From: Verrucomicrobiota bacterium
GTDB taxonomy: Bacteria; Verrucomicrobiota; Verrucomicrobiia; Chthoniobacterales; UBA10450
Length of the DNA: 32,619 bases
Direction of reading: 5' to 3'
Assembly: GCA_003219195.1 (NCBI GenBank)
Contig: QHPX01000090.1
Coordinates: 1-32,619, forward strand
Shown here: positions 23,635 to 30,845 of the stretch, piece by piece
How the letters are laid out: each line of letters begins with the position of its first letter
How positions within the stretch are numbered: the first letter of the stretch is position 1
Notes under the pieces: generated by a model
Told to the model about the DNA's origin: nothing
The model's input: the letters and a program-made list of their open reading frames with translations, nothing else
The model's database searches: none
Program-made: the position numbers and the translations under genes

Positions 23635-24099
23635 ATGGACCGACTATTACTAATGGGATTCATGGCGACGACGTTAATCGCGCCAATCAATGCAAACGCG
23701 TCTTCCGACGAGAATGCAAAGACAGTGGCGGCATTGGACATGCAATACCAAGCAGCGGTGAAGGCGAACGATGCGGCCACGATGGACCGGATTTTGGCCG
23801 ATGATTTTGTTCTCGTAACGGGACGCGGTCGTGTTTCCAACAAAGCCGATCTGCTGAAGGAAGCGCAGGCCAAAGAGACAATATACGAGCAGCAAGACGA
23901 GGAAGCTGGTTCGCAAAAGGTACGGGTGTGGGGCGACACTGCGGTAATGACGGCGCTGTTGTGGATCAAGGGCGTGGCAGCAGGAAAATCGCTCGATTAC
24001 AAGCTGTGGTTTAGCGACACGTATGTCCGCACGCCGGCAGGCTGGCGATATATTTTTGGACAGGCGTCGCTGCCGTTGCCGAAAGCAGACGTGAAGTAA
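23635..24099 (+). CDS. Exported SnoaL-like/DUF4440 protein (NTF2 fold)
   Basis: The 154-residue protein has a short hydrophobic signal-like start (LLLMGFMATTLIAPINANA), then an NTF2-like domain: AALDMQYQAAVKANDAATMDRILADDFVLVTGRGRV, with the usual switch to DTAVMTALLWIKG and the late motif WFSDTYVRTPAGWRYIFGQAS. Members of DUF4440 bind or convert small molecules, but many have no known role. It follows gcvH by 17 bp on the same strand and may be co-transcribed, though there is no evident functional link. It contains no motif copy, unlike gcvT and gcvH. Confidence 0.8.
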   Translation: MDRLLLMGFMATTLIAPINANASSDENAKTVAALDMQYQAAVKANDAATMDRILADDFVLVTGRGRVSNKADLLKEAQAKETIYEQQDEEAGSQKVRVWGDTAVMTALLWIKGVAAGKSLDYKLWFSDTYVRTPAGWRYIFGQASLPLPKADVK

Positions 24100-24199
24100 T
24101 TTTCGAAAGAAGCAAAAGCCAAACACTCAATCCCAAATTCGGCAGAATCAATCTTTGTCGAAGAGCAACTGTTCGACCCAAAAGGTTCGTGAACTAGGA

Positions 24200-24268
24200 A
24201 TGAAGGTTTCCTTCTTTCGAACGCCATCGGAATTGCGGAAGTGGCTTGAGAAAAATCACGCGACGGCG
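24200..24268 (+). pseudogene. 5' stub of a YdeI/OmpD-associated family gene
   Basis: Starting at an ATG (24200) the frame reads MKVSFFRTPSELRKWLEKN and then HATA, which matches the beginning of YdeI-family proteins (FFxTPxEfRxWLexxHxxxxELWVGF). The homology stops abruptly at a GC-rich palindrome (24261-24276), and nothing of the remaining 150 or so residues follows. It is a remnant of a gene cut by a deletion or by entry of the palindromic element. Confidence 0.6.
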
Positions 24269-24290
24269 CGCCGTCGCTGCCAATTGGCGA
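24261..24290. repeat. Double palindrome at the end of the YdeI stub
   Basis: CGACGGCGCGCCGTCG (24261-24276) is a perfect 16-bp palindrome and GCCAATTGGC (24279-24288) a second one; CGTCGC and GCGACG also pair around the second. The arrangement is similar to the two-hairpin elements elsewhere. It separates the stub from the receiver-domain gene on the other strand. Confidence 0.55.
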
Positions 24291-24293
24291 CGA

Positions 24294-24680
24294 TCAAGCT
24301 TTGCCGAAAAGAAGATCTTCGATTCCACGCAATACTTCTTCGATGCGAATCGGCCCAGCGAAAAAACTATAGCCGCTGAGAATGCCGCCGGCGACGATTT
24401 GGCTCTCCGACTTGAGGCTGCTCAACCGAAGTAATGGCGTGTCGCGCAGTAGGGTGTCTGTTTGAAGTTGCCGTTCGAGAATTTGGCCGTCGAGGCTGGT
24501 CGCAGGCGTGTCCAGCAAGATCAAATCCGGCTGAAACGAGCGCGCAGCTTGCAATGCCAATCGGTCATCATGTTCTTCCTGCACCAGATATTTGCCAGCT
24601 TTTTCTAAAGCTTGCCTAACGAGTCGCGTGACTCCCGGCTCGTGATCGATCAAAAGGATCTTTTTGGGAAACGTGAGCAG
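24294..24680 (-). CDS. Stand-alone receiver domain protein, start unclear, degenerate
   Basis: About 125 residues form a CheY-like receiver: KKILLIDHEPGVTRLVRQALEKAGKYLV, phospho-Asp in PDLILLDTPATSLDG, then SSLKSESQIVAGGILSGYSFFAGPIRIEEVL. The first acidic pair is reduced to DH, and the conserved Lys-Pro near the end reads Gly-Pro, so signalling may be impaired. No ATG, GTG or TTG lies at the natural start; the nearest possible start is a CTG at 24680, and the upstream part of the frame (to 24899) runs antisense through a repeat and into the DUF1345 remnant. The 5' end was probably lost in a rearrangement. End coordinate is an estimate. Confidence 0.5.
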   Translation of the reverse strand: MLTFPKKILLIDHEPGVTRLVRQALEKAGKYLVQEEHDDRLALQAARSFQPDLILLDTPATSLDGQILERQLQTDTLLRDTPLLRLSSLKSESQIVAGGILSGYSFFAGPIRIEEVLRGIEDLLFGKA

Positions 24681-24727
24681 AGGGGTTTGATTGTTTCCGA
24701 GATAACGAGCATCCGATGTGCCAACTC

Positions 24728-24778
24728 TGCCGCGGCGCAAGTTTCCAACTTGCGTCTGCAACTTAGAAAGTTGCCGCA
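24728..24778. repeat. REP-like two-hairpin element in the graveyard region
   Basis: Stem one is CGCAAGTT-TCC-AACTTGCG (24736-24754) and stem two GCAACTT-AGA-AAGTTGC (24758-24774), both perfect. Compared with the elements at 1373 and 20157, every stem base differs but pairing is kept. The outer ends (TGCCGC and TTGCCGCA) are weaker. Confidence 0.7.
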
Positions 24779-24780
24779 CG

Positions 24781-25014
24781 TCAAAGCAGGCTCGAGACGG
24801 TGTTGATGAGCAGCGCGAGGATGACGGTGTTGAAGCCAAAGGAACGGACGCTGTGCAGCAGCGTGAGGCGCCGCATTTTTCGGGAAATAATTTGCACATC
24901 CGAGACCTGACAGGTCATGCCGACGACGAACGAGAATAGGCGAAATCGAAATAGTCGGGCGTGCGCCCGCCCGGAAATAAGAGAACGCGAAATCAAAGAG
25001 AGAACGCGCGCCAT
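24781..25014 (-). pseudogene. C-terminal fragment of a DUF1345 membrane protein
   Basis: The frame contains FVVGMTCQVSDVQI, SRKMRRLTLLHS and FGFNTVILALLINTVSSLL, in the order and spacing of the C-terminus of DUF1345 proteins. Just upstream, at about 24940, the matching sequence FPGGRTPDYFDFAY is in another frame, so the fragment is frameshifted as well as truncated. An intact member has about 210 residues; only some 75 can be traced. It ends two bases after the REP-like element at 24728-24778. The stretch 25015-25160 upstream holds no gene I can support; a divergent promoter for xseB should lie there. Confidence 0.6.
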
Positions 25015-25160
25015 ACGTTAGCCAGTTAAATAACATCCGCTGAGCGAGGCAAGCCGCATTCGCGCCGCGCCGAAGGTCGATAATCACCACCGGACGAGCG
25101 AGTGACGGCAGAACTCCCGCTTTCCCTTCGGCGACGCTGTGCTTAGTTTTGAGTTTCCCC

Positions 25161-25478
25161 ATGAGCAGCAAACCGAAACAGCCCAGCGCCACGTTGAACT
25201 TCGAAAACGCGATGGATCGGCTGGAGGCGATCGTGGAGCAGATGGAGTCCGGCAAATTGCCACTGGAAGATTTGATTGTTCGTTACGAAGAGGGAATGAA
25301 TCTGGTAAAAATTTGTCAGGAACGACTGGCCAGCGCCGAGCAAAAGATCGAAATCATCGCCCACAACAGCGCCGGCAAACCAATCGTGAAAGATTTTGAA
25401 CCGGCCGCGGAGGCAGAGATCGACAACAAAGCGGCCGATGAAAGAGGAGAACAAACCAATGAAGTCAGACTTTTCTGA
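25161..25478 (+). CDS. xseB: Exodeoxyribonuclease VII small subunit
   Basis: From the ATG at 25161 the protein has 105 residues. NFENAMDRLEAIVEQMESGKLPLEDLIVRYEEGMNLVKICQERLASAEQKIE is the complete XseB core, a helical hairpin that binds the large subunit XseA. Exonuclease VII degrades single-stranded DNA. xseA is not in the window. The frame extends to a TTG at 25149, which is less likely. The C-terminal tail is acidic and contains a motif copy (25416-25425, Glu-Ile-Asp). The 3' end overlaps the dxs start by 20 bp, and the dxs ribosome binding site lies within it; xseB-dxs linkage is common. Confidence 0.93.
   Translation: MSSKPKQPSATLNFENAMDRLEAIVEQMESGKLPLEDLIVRYEEGMNLVKICQERLASAEQKIEIIAHNSAGKPIVKDFEPAAEAEIDNKAADERGEQTNEVRLF
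25444..25450 (+). promoter_or_regulatory. Ribosome binding site that decides the dxs start
   Basis: AGAGGAG (25444-25450) lies 8 nt before the ATG at 25459, while the in-frame ATG at 25438 and the upstream open frame to 25396 have no such site. The start at 25459 is therefore chosen for dxs. Confidence 0.7.
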
Positions 25479-27381
25479 AGGAGCGGCGCCAGCGCGGCTG
25501 CTCGAAGGGATCCATTCGCCCGCTGATGTAAAAGCGCTGCGCGAACAAGATCTGCCGCAGCTGGCGCAGGAGGTGCGCGACGAACTGATCAAAGTCCTTT
25601 CCCAAACCGGCGGGCATCTCGGGCCGAATTTGGGCGTCGTCGAGTTGACCATCGCGCTGCACCGCGTTTTCAACACGCCGCGCGATCGGTTTGTCATGGA
25701 CGTGAGTCATCAGGGTTACGTGCACAAAATGCTCACTGGCCGTCTCGATCGCTTTCCAACGATGCGACAGTACGGCGGATTGAATGGCTTTCTTTTGCGC
25801 ACGGAAAGCGAGCACGATTGCTATGGCGCCGGCCACGCGGGGACAGCGCTCTCCGCTGCCCTCGGGATGGCGGTCGGCCGCGATTTGAAGGGCGACGACG
25901 AACACATCGTGGTCGTGGCGGGCGACGCCGCGTTCACAAACGGGATCAGTTACGAAGCGTTGAACAATGTGAAAGCGAACACGAAGCGCTTCATCGTGGT
26001 GCTGAACGACAACGAGTGGTCGATCGCGAAAAACGTGGGCGCGATCGCCAGCTACTTAAACAGCATCGCGACCAGCCCGACGTTCACGCATCTGCACGAA
26101 AAAGCACGCCAGTTCGTGCAAGCCATCGCCGGCAAAACGGCGGTGGAGTTCGCGCATAAAGTCGAAGAGAGCGTCAAAGGCCTAATTGTGCCAAGCGTCA
26201 TTTTCGAGGAGCTCGGCTTGCGTTACTACGGACCGATCGACGGGCACGACATCCCGTTGCTGATCCGGACATTTGAATTTTTGAAAACGCAGGAGGAACC
26301 GGTTCTCCTGCACATTCTCACCAAAAAAGGCAAAGGTTACGAGCCGGCCATCAAACAGCCGGACAAATTTCACGGACTCGGCAAATACAAGCTCGAAACC
26401 GGCGAGACCGCGCCGACGCCGACTCCGACTTATTCAGAAATCATCGGAAAGACGCTCGCGAAATTTGCGCAGACCAATCAGAAGATCGTTGCCATCACGG
26501 CGGCGATGCCGAGCGGGACCGGTCTGGCGCATTTTGCCAAGGCGCACCCGACTCGTTACTTCGATGTCGGCATCGCGGAAGAGCACGCGGCGCTTTTTGC
26601 CTGCGGTCTCGCGACGCAGGGATTGAAACCCTTTCTCACGATTTATTCCACCTTCATGCAACGCGCCTACGACATGACGATCCACGACATCGCGATCCAG
26701 AAACTAAACGTCGCGCTGTGCATGGACCGGGCCGGGTTGAGCGGCGACGATGGCCCGACCCATCACGGCTTGTTCGACATCGGCTATCTGCGTCACATCC
26801 CGAATTGGCTGCATATGCAGCCAAAAAACGAAGATGACTTTGTCGACATGCTCTGGACCATGGCAAACTACAACTCCGGGCCGATCGCCATTCGTTACCC
26901 GCGAGGTTCCGGTCCCGGCGCTCAAATCAAACCGGAACCGAAACTTCTCGAGATCGGGAAGGCCGAAGTGGTGCAGCACGGTCGTAACGTTGCGATTTTC
27001 GGTTTGGGGAATATGTTTGAAGTTGCCGAAGAAGCGGCACGCAAACTGGAAGAAAGAGGGATTTCTGTCGCGCTCATTAATCCGCGCTGGATCAAGCCGC
27101 TCGACACTGGCACGCTCGAATTTTTCGCGCGGGGCGTGGAAGTCGTCTGCACGATCGAGGACCACGTTTTGTTCAACGGCTTCGGCTGCTCCGTGATGGA
27201 GCATTTGCATTCCAAGCGGATCAATACGCCGGTCGTGCGCATCGGTTGGCCGGACGAATTCATCGAGCACGGAACAATTCCGATTCTGCGCAAAAAACAC
27301 GGAATCACCGCCGATGCGCTGGTCGAGAAAGTGCTGCCGCTTTTGCAAAAAAAATCATCGCCGCGCTCGACCGCAGCCTAA
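25459..27381 (+). CDS. dxs: 1-deoxy-D-xylulose-5-phosphate synthase
   Basis: This 640-residue thiamine diphosphate enzyme makes DXP from pyruvate and glyceraldehyde 3-phosphate, the first step of the MEP pathway. It shows GGHLGPNLGVVELTIALH, DVSHQGYVHKMLTGR, GAGHAGTALSAALGMA, the cofactor motif GDAAFTNGISYEALNN...LNDNEWSI, the catalytic Glu in DVGIAEEHAALFACGLA, and MDRAGLSGDDGPTHHGLFD. Several positions differ from the E. coli type (GDAAFTNG for GDGAxTGG, HAGTALS for HSSTSIS), marking a divergent subgroup but with the key residues kept. It overlaps xseB by 20 bp. No AGATCGACA copy occurs in its 1.9 kb. Confidence 0.95.
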   Translation: MKSDFSEGAAPARLLEGIHSPADVKALREQDLPQLAQEVRDELIKVLSQTGGHLGPNLGVVELTIALHRVFNTPRDRFVMDVSHQGYVHKMLTGRLDRFPTMRQYGGLNGFLLRTESEHDCYGAGHAGTALSAALGMAVGRDLKGDDEHIVVVAGDAAFTNGISYEALNNVKANTKRFIVVLNDNEWSIAKNVGAIASYLNSIATSPTFTHLHEKARQFVQAIAGKTAVEFAHKVEESVKGLIVPSVIFEELGLRYYGPIDGHDIPLLIRTFEFLKTQEEPVLLHILTKKGKGYEPAIKQPDKFHGLGKYKLETGETAPTPTPTYSEIIGKTLAKFAQTNQKIVAITAAMPSGTGLAHFAKAHPTRYFDVGIAEEHAALFACGLATQGLKPFLTIYSTFMQRAYDMTIHDIAIQKLNVALCMDRAGLSGDDGPTHHGLFDIGYLRHIPNWLHMQPKNEDDFVDMLWTMANYNSGPIAIRYPRGSGPGAQIKPEPKLLEIGKAEVVQHGRNVAIFGLGNMFEVAEEAARKLEERGISVALINPRWIKPLDTGTLEFFARGVEVVCTIEDHVLFNGFGCSVMEHLHSKRINTPVVRIGWPDEFIEHGTIPILRKKHGITADALVEKVLPLLQKKSSPRSTAA

Positions 27382-27384
27382 GCA

Positions 27385-27411
27385 AAGGATGAAGGATGAG
27401 GGATGAGCGAT
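27385..27411. repeat. Left heptamer tract (AGGATGA type) of the four-helix-bundle cassette
   Basis: Four tandem 7-bp units (AGGATGA, AGGATGA, GGGATGA, GCGATGA) lie directly after the dxs stop. The start codon of the four-helix-bundle gene is inside the third unit. The inverse of this tract follows the gene at 27766-27793. Confidence 0.8.
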
Positions 27412-27762
27412 GAAAGGAATGACTTGCAAAAACGCACGAAACGCTTCGCCCTCCGCGTTATCAAACTCGACGAGACATTGCCCCGGAGCGGATTTGTTCG
27501 AGTTTTAGGCCATCAACTCCTTCGATCAGGGACATCGGTCGGGGCTAACTTTCGGGAAGCTCATCGATCGCGATCAAATGCCGAATTTGTCTCAAAAGTG
27601 GGCGATTCATCAAAAGAACTCGAAGAAACAGCCTATTGGCTCGAATTGCTGATTGAGTCAGGAGCGTTTGCCGAGCAAAAACTTGCGGCATTGTGCGACG
27701 AAACTTCGCAATTGACCACAATCCTAACAGCGATTGCAAAGAAGGTTCGATCACGTTTGTAA
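27403..27762 (+). CDS. Four-helix-bundle protein (S23/TIGR02436 type)
   Basis: The 119-residue protein has the family motifs KRFALRVIKL at the start, LLRSGTSVGANFREAHRSRSNAEFVSKV in the middle and SSKELEETAYWLELL in the third helix. These proteins form pentameric barrels, are related to the Avd subunit of diversity-generating retroelements, and were first seen in insertions of 23S rRNA genes; the role of free-standing copies is unknown. No reverse transcriptase or variable repeat is near. The gene is framed on both sides by the same heptamer in inverted orientation, with the start codon in the left tract, so gene and repeats look like one cassette set between dxs and the ABC gene. Confidence 0.9.
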   Translation: MSDERNDLQKRTKRFALRVIKLDETLPRSGFVRVLGHQLLRSGTSVGANFREAHRSRSNAEFVSKVGDSSKELEETAYWLELLIESGAFAEQKLAALCDETSQLTTILTAIAKKVRSRL

Positions 27763-27765
27763 GTT

Positions 27766-27793
27766 TTTCATCCCTCATCCCTCCTCCTTCATC
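27766..27793. repeat. Right heptamer tract (TTCATCC type) of the cassette
   Basis: Four tandem 7-bp units (TTCATCC, CTCATCC, CTCCTCC, TTCATCC) begin 4 bp after the stop codon of the four-helix-bundle gene. They are the reverse complement type of the left tract, so the gene sits inside an inverted repeat of about 28 bp. Confidence 0.8.
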
Positions 27794-27799
27794 CTGTTT

Positions 27800-28819
27800 A
27801 TGAGCGCGATTGAAGCCCGCGAGCTGACAAAAATCTACCGCACTTATCGAAAAGAAGGCGGGCTTCGAGGTGCGATTAAGGGACTCGTCAGGCGGCGTTA
27901 CGATGAAACGCACGCGGCGGAGCGCGTCTCATTTCAAATCGACGAGGGCGAATTTGTCGGGTTCCTGGGTCCGAACGGCGCGGGCAAGACCACCGTTCTC
28001 AAGATGCTCTCCGGCTTGCTCAACCCTACTTCCGGTGATGCGCGTGTTCTCGGTTTTGTCCCGTGGGAACGCCGCAATGAAATGAAACGTCAATTCAGTT
28101 TGCTCATGGGTCAGAAAAATGCGCTCTGGTGGGACCTGCCCGCGCAGGAATCGCTGGAGCTGAACCGCGCGATCTACGGAATCGATCGCGGACGTTTTAC
28201 GCAAGTTGTCGGCGGATTGTCCGAACTTCTCGAGGTTCAGGACAAAATGAATGTGATGGTGCGCGAGCTGTCGCTGGGCGAGCGGATGAAGATGGAGCTG
28301 ATCTCCGCGTTGATTCATGAGCCGCGCGTCCTCTTTCTCGACGAACCAACCATCGGTCTGGACGTGGTTAGTCAAAAGCGCGTCCGTGAATTTCTGCGTA
28401 TCTACAACGAGGAACACCGCATCGTGACGCTCCTGACCAGTCATTACATGCAGGATATTGAAGAGCTTTGCCATCGCGTTCTCATCATCGACCATGGCAA
28501 GATTTTTTTTGACGGGCCGCTCGCCGAGATCATCGACCGTTTTTCCGGCCACAAAATCATCAGCCTGACTTTTGAGAAAGAGGAGACGCGCGACTTATCG
28601 GCATTCGGCGAAGTGATTGAGCAAACGCCAGTTTCGATTCAACTGAAGGTTCCGCGCGCAAAAGTCACGGAAACGTGCCGGCAACTGCTTACAGCTTGTC
28701 GTGTCAGCGACATCAATGTACAGGAAGTGCCGGTCGAAGAGGTGATTCGCCAGCTTTTCGGCGAGCGGCATGAGGCCGACCGTATCGCCAGAGCGACAGC
28801 GAACGCTAACGTGAGCTAG
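27800..28819 (+). CDS. ABC transporter ATP-binding protein (ABC-2 exporter type)
   Basis: The 339-residue protein is a complete ATPase subunit: Walker A GPNGAGKTT, Q loop LLMGQKNALWWDLP, a variant signature LSLGERMKMEL in place of LSGGQ, Walker B VLFLDEPTIGLD, and switch His in LTSHYMQDIE. The C-terminal 100 residues are the extra domain seen in ABC-2 type exporters of the DrrA/NatA class. The ATG at 27800 is preferred; the frame extends to 27734 through the repeat tract. The membrane partners normally follow such a gene, but here the next gene is convergent and overlaps by 4 bp, so the permease genes must be elsewhere or have been lost. Confidence 0.9.
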   Translation: MSAIEARELTKIYRTYRKEGGLRGAIKGLVRRRYDETHAAERVSFQIDEGEFVGFLGPNGAGKTTVLKMLSGLLNPTSGDARVLGFVPWERRNEMKRQFSLLMGQKNALWWDLPAQESLELNRAIYGIDRGRFTQVVGGLSELLEVQDKMNVMVRELSLGERMKMELISALIHEPRVLFLDEPTIGLDVVSQKRVREFLRIYNEEHRIVTLLTSHYMQDIEELCHRVLIIDHGKIFFDGPLAEIIDRFSGHKIISLTFEKEETRDLSAFGEVIEQTPVSIQLKVPRAKVTETCRQLLTACRVSDINVQEVPVEEVIRQLFGERHEADRIARATANANVS

Positions 28820-29082
28820 CGCCGGCTCAGCGCCTGTTTCAATTCGTGCACGTAAGCCGGGTTCAACTCGAAGGCAGTTACTGGCATTTCCGCGAGTTGG
28901 ACCTCTTCGTAGTAAGGAATGCTCTCGATGAAGCCGCCCGCCATCAGGCTGTTCAGCGTATCGGTCACATCTTCCCCTTCCATGCGCGCGAAGTCCTGGA
29001 TCTCGGCTCCGAGCATTGATTCGGTGAACCCGATCGCCCGCACCACGGTCGCCTCGCGACCGGTGAGCTTGATCTGACGCAT
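28816..29082 (-). CDS. Small winged-helix-like protein
   Basis: The 88-residue protein begins MRQIKLTGREATVVRAIGFTESMLGAEIQDFA and continues VTDTLNSLMAGGFIESIPYYEEV. The helix pattern followed by a beta hairpin with G-F-I-E-S resembles a winged helix-turn-helix fold, so DNA binding or a role in a complex is possible. I do not recognise a named family. The frame is open to a GTG at 29145, one base into the stop codon of the epimerase gene, so a coupled longer form (109 residues) is an alternative start. Its 3' end overlaps the convergent ABC gene by 4 bp. Confidence 0.6.
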   Translation of the reverse strand: MRQIKLTGREATVVRAIGFTESMLGAEIQDFARMEGEDVTDTLNSLMAGGFIESIPYYEEVQLAEMPVTAFELNPAYVHELKQALSRR

Positions 29083-29144
29083 GCTTCGAAAAAAGCAGCT
29101 TTTATACCGGTGTTTCCAGAATTCGAAACTAGCTGTCGTTTTCA

Positions 29145-30017
29145 CTAATCACGCGCCATCTGCCTGAAACTTGGCAGGATGCTCTTTTCCATCGCCTCCG
29201 CGAAATTTCGGTATTCAGGCGCCCAGCCGAGACTGCGCAGTTTAGCGTTGCTGACGCGCTTATTGCTGGAGCTGCGCTTGCGTTTCGATGTCGATCTTCC
29301 GATTGCCGGAGGCGCGCGATTTAATTTCTTCGCGAGCCAGTGATAGCATTCGCTTTGTAAAATGGGTTGATCGTCCACGACGTTGTAAATTTGTTGCTCC
29401 ACGGCGCTCGCACTCGCTCGATTTGAAAGCAAGAAGAGCGCGGCCGCGACGTCGTCTCGATGCACTTGATTGATAAAGCGATCGTTTCCCGGATCGACAA
29501 TCGCTTCGCCGGCCAAAAATTTCGCGAGCAAAGCCGAGCGTCCCGGCCCGTAGATTCCCGCCAGCCGCGCGACGATTCCGCCGCGACAGAGCACTAACAT
29601 CTCCGCTTCGAGCAGGACCCGTCCGGTCCCGCGCGCCGGTTCGGTCGCGGTTTCTTCCGTGACCCACGCCCCGTCGCTTTGCCCGTACACGCTCGTGCTG
29701 CTCGTAAATACGATGGTCGATCCAACGAATCGATCGAGGAGATTGCGAGCGCCATTCAAGTAAACCAGGCGATAGAGATCGGCATCGCCGCCGCGCGTGC
29801 TCGCGCAATGCACTACCGCGTCAAATTCACTTTTGGAATCAGCGACTTGAACTTTATCCGAAATGTCGACCGCCCGAACCGGGTAAGCTTTACCGCAAAG
29901 CTTTTGCGCAGATTCCGGTGAGCAAGTCCAGCCCTCTACTCCCCAGTCGCGCTCAAAAAACAAATCCGCTGTCGCTTCCCCAACATAACCGCAACCGGCA
30001 ATTAAAACCCGCGGCAT
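29145..30017 (-). CDS. NAD(P)-dependent epimerase/dehydratase-like protein (YeeZ type)
   Basis: The 290-residue protein is an extended short-chain dehydrogenase. The cofactor motif GCGYVGEATADLF is at residues 8-20, the Asp/VVHCAS segment follows, and the catalytic region TSSTSVYGQSDG has the usual Ser and Tyr, though the Tyr-x3-Lys motif lacks its lysine (YGQSD). This is typical of the YeeZ subgroup, whose function is not known. RLAGIYGPGRS and VHRDDVAAAL are also present. It lies 12 bp after scpA on the same strand. A motif copy (29289-29298) encodes Arg-Ser-Thr in a basic stretch (STSKRKRSS) that looks like a lineage-specific insert. Confidence 0.82.
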   Translation of the reverse strand: MPRVLIAGCGYVGEATADLFFERDWGVEGWTCSPESAQKLCGKAYPVRAVDISDKVQVADSKSEFDAVVHCASTRGGDADLYRLVYLNGARNLLDRFVGSTIVFTSSTSVYGQSDGAWVTEETATEPARGTGRVLLEAEMLVLCRGGIVARLAGIYGPGRSALLAKFLAGEAIVDPGNDRFINQVHRDDVAAALFLLSNRASASAVEQQIYNVVDDQPILQSECYHWLAKKLNRAPPAIGRSTSKRKRSSSNKRVSNAKLRSLGWAPEYRNFAEAMEKSILPSFRQMARD

Positions 30018-30029
30018 GATAGTCGATCT

Positions 30030-30755
30030 TCACCCGATCGCCGACGCGATTTCAATTTCCTCAAAGACATTTTTCTGAATCGCGCGGACTTGCTTCAAAC
30101 GAACCAGTTCGAGAAGGGCGAGGAACGTCACCACGATTTCGAGGCGCGATGTGATCTCGCCAAACAAATCTGAAAAACGCAGCGGCGCGCCGTGGCCAAG
30201 GCGTCGCAGGATCATGTCGATCTTATCCGAGACGCTAAATCGCTCACCCAAAATTTCGCCGACATCCTGCCGCGCTTCGACCCGTCTAATGACGTTTTGG
30301 AAGGCGTTAATGAGTTGGAAGATTCCAACTTCGCCCAGCCGAAGCGGACCATCAGCAGGCGACGCCGGACCTCCATCCCGGGCGAAAATGCGCTCCTGCT
30401 CGACCTCGCGCAGTTGCAACTGCGCGCCCGCTTCCTTGAATTTTTTGTATTCGATCAGTTGCCGGATCAAGTCCCAGCGCGGGTCGTCTTCCTCCGAATC
30501 TTCTTCGGGTGGCTGTTGCTCGGCCGGGAGCAGACTGCGGCTTTTCAGGTAAATGAGGTTCGCTGCCATCACGATGAACTCGCCGGCGATGTCGATGTTC
30601 AATTCCTTAAAGGCCTGAATGTATTCGAGGTATTGGCCGGTGATGCGTTCAATCGAGATGTCATAAATGTCGATCTCGTCGCGCTTGATCAGGTAAAGCA
30701 GGAGATCGAGCGGCCCTTCGAAAATCTCCAGCTTTACTTTGTAATCGCTGTCCAT
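30030..30755 (-). CDS. scpA: Segregation and condensation protein A
   Basis: The 241-residue kleisin begins DYKVKLEIFEGPLDLLLYLIKRDEIDIYDI, the family hallmark, with ANLIYLKSRSLLP as the second conserved block and a C-terminal winged helix (TFLALLELVRLKQVRAIQ). It bridges SMC heads and partners with ScpB to organise the chromosome. scpB is not in the window. Two motif copies (30215-30224, 30669-30678) encode Lys-Ile-Asp and Glu-Ile-Asp. Confidence 0.94.
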   Translation of the reverse strand: MDSDYKVKLEIFEGPLDLLLYLIKRDEIDIYDISIERITGQYLEYIQAFKELNIDIAGEFIVMAANLIYLKSRSLLPAEQQPPEEDSEEDDPRWDLIRQLIEYKKFKEAGAQLQLREVEQERIFARDGGPASPADGPLRLGEVGIFQLINAFQNVIRRVEARQDVGEILGERFSVSDKIDMILRRLGHGAPLRFSDLFGEITSRLEIVVTFLALLELVRLKQVRAIQKNVFEEIEIASAIG

Positions 30756-30845
30756 GCGCCGGCCCGAGTTTAGGCAACCGAATGAGCAAAGTAAACTGAC
30801 CGCCTGGCTGCCAAGATGTGTATCTTGCAGAAAGATTCGCGAAAT

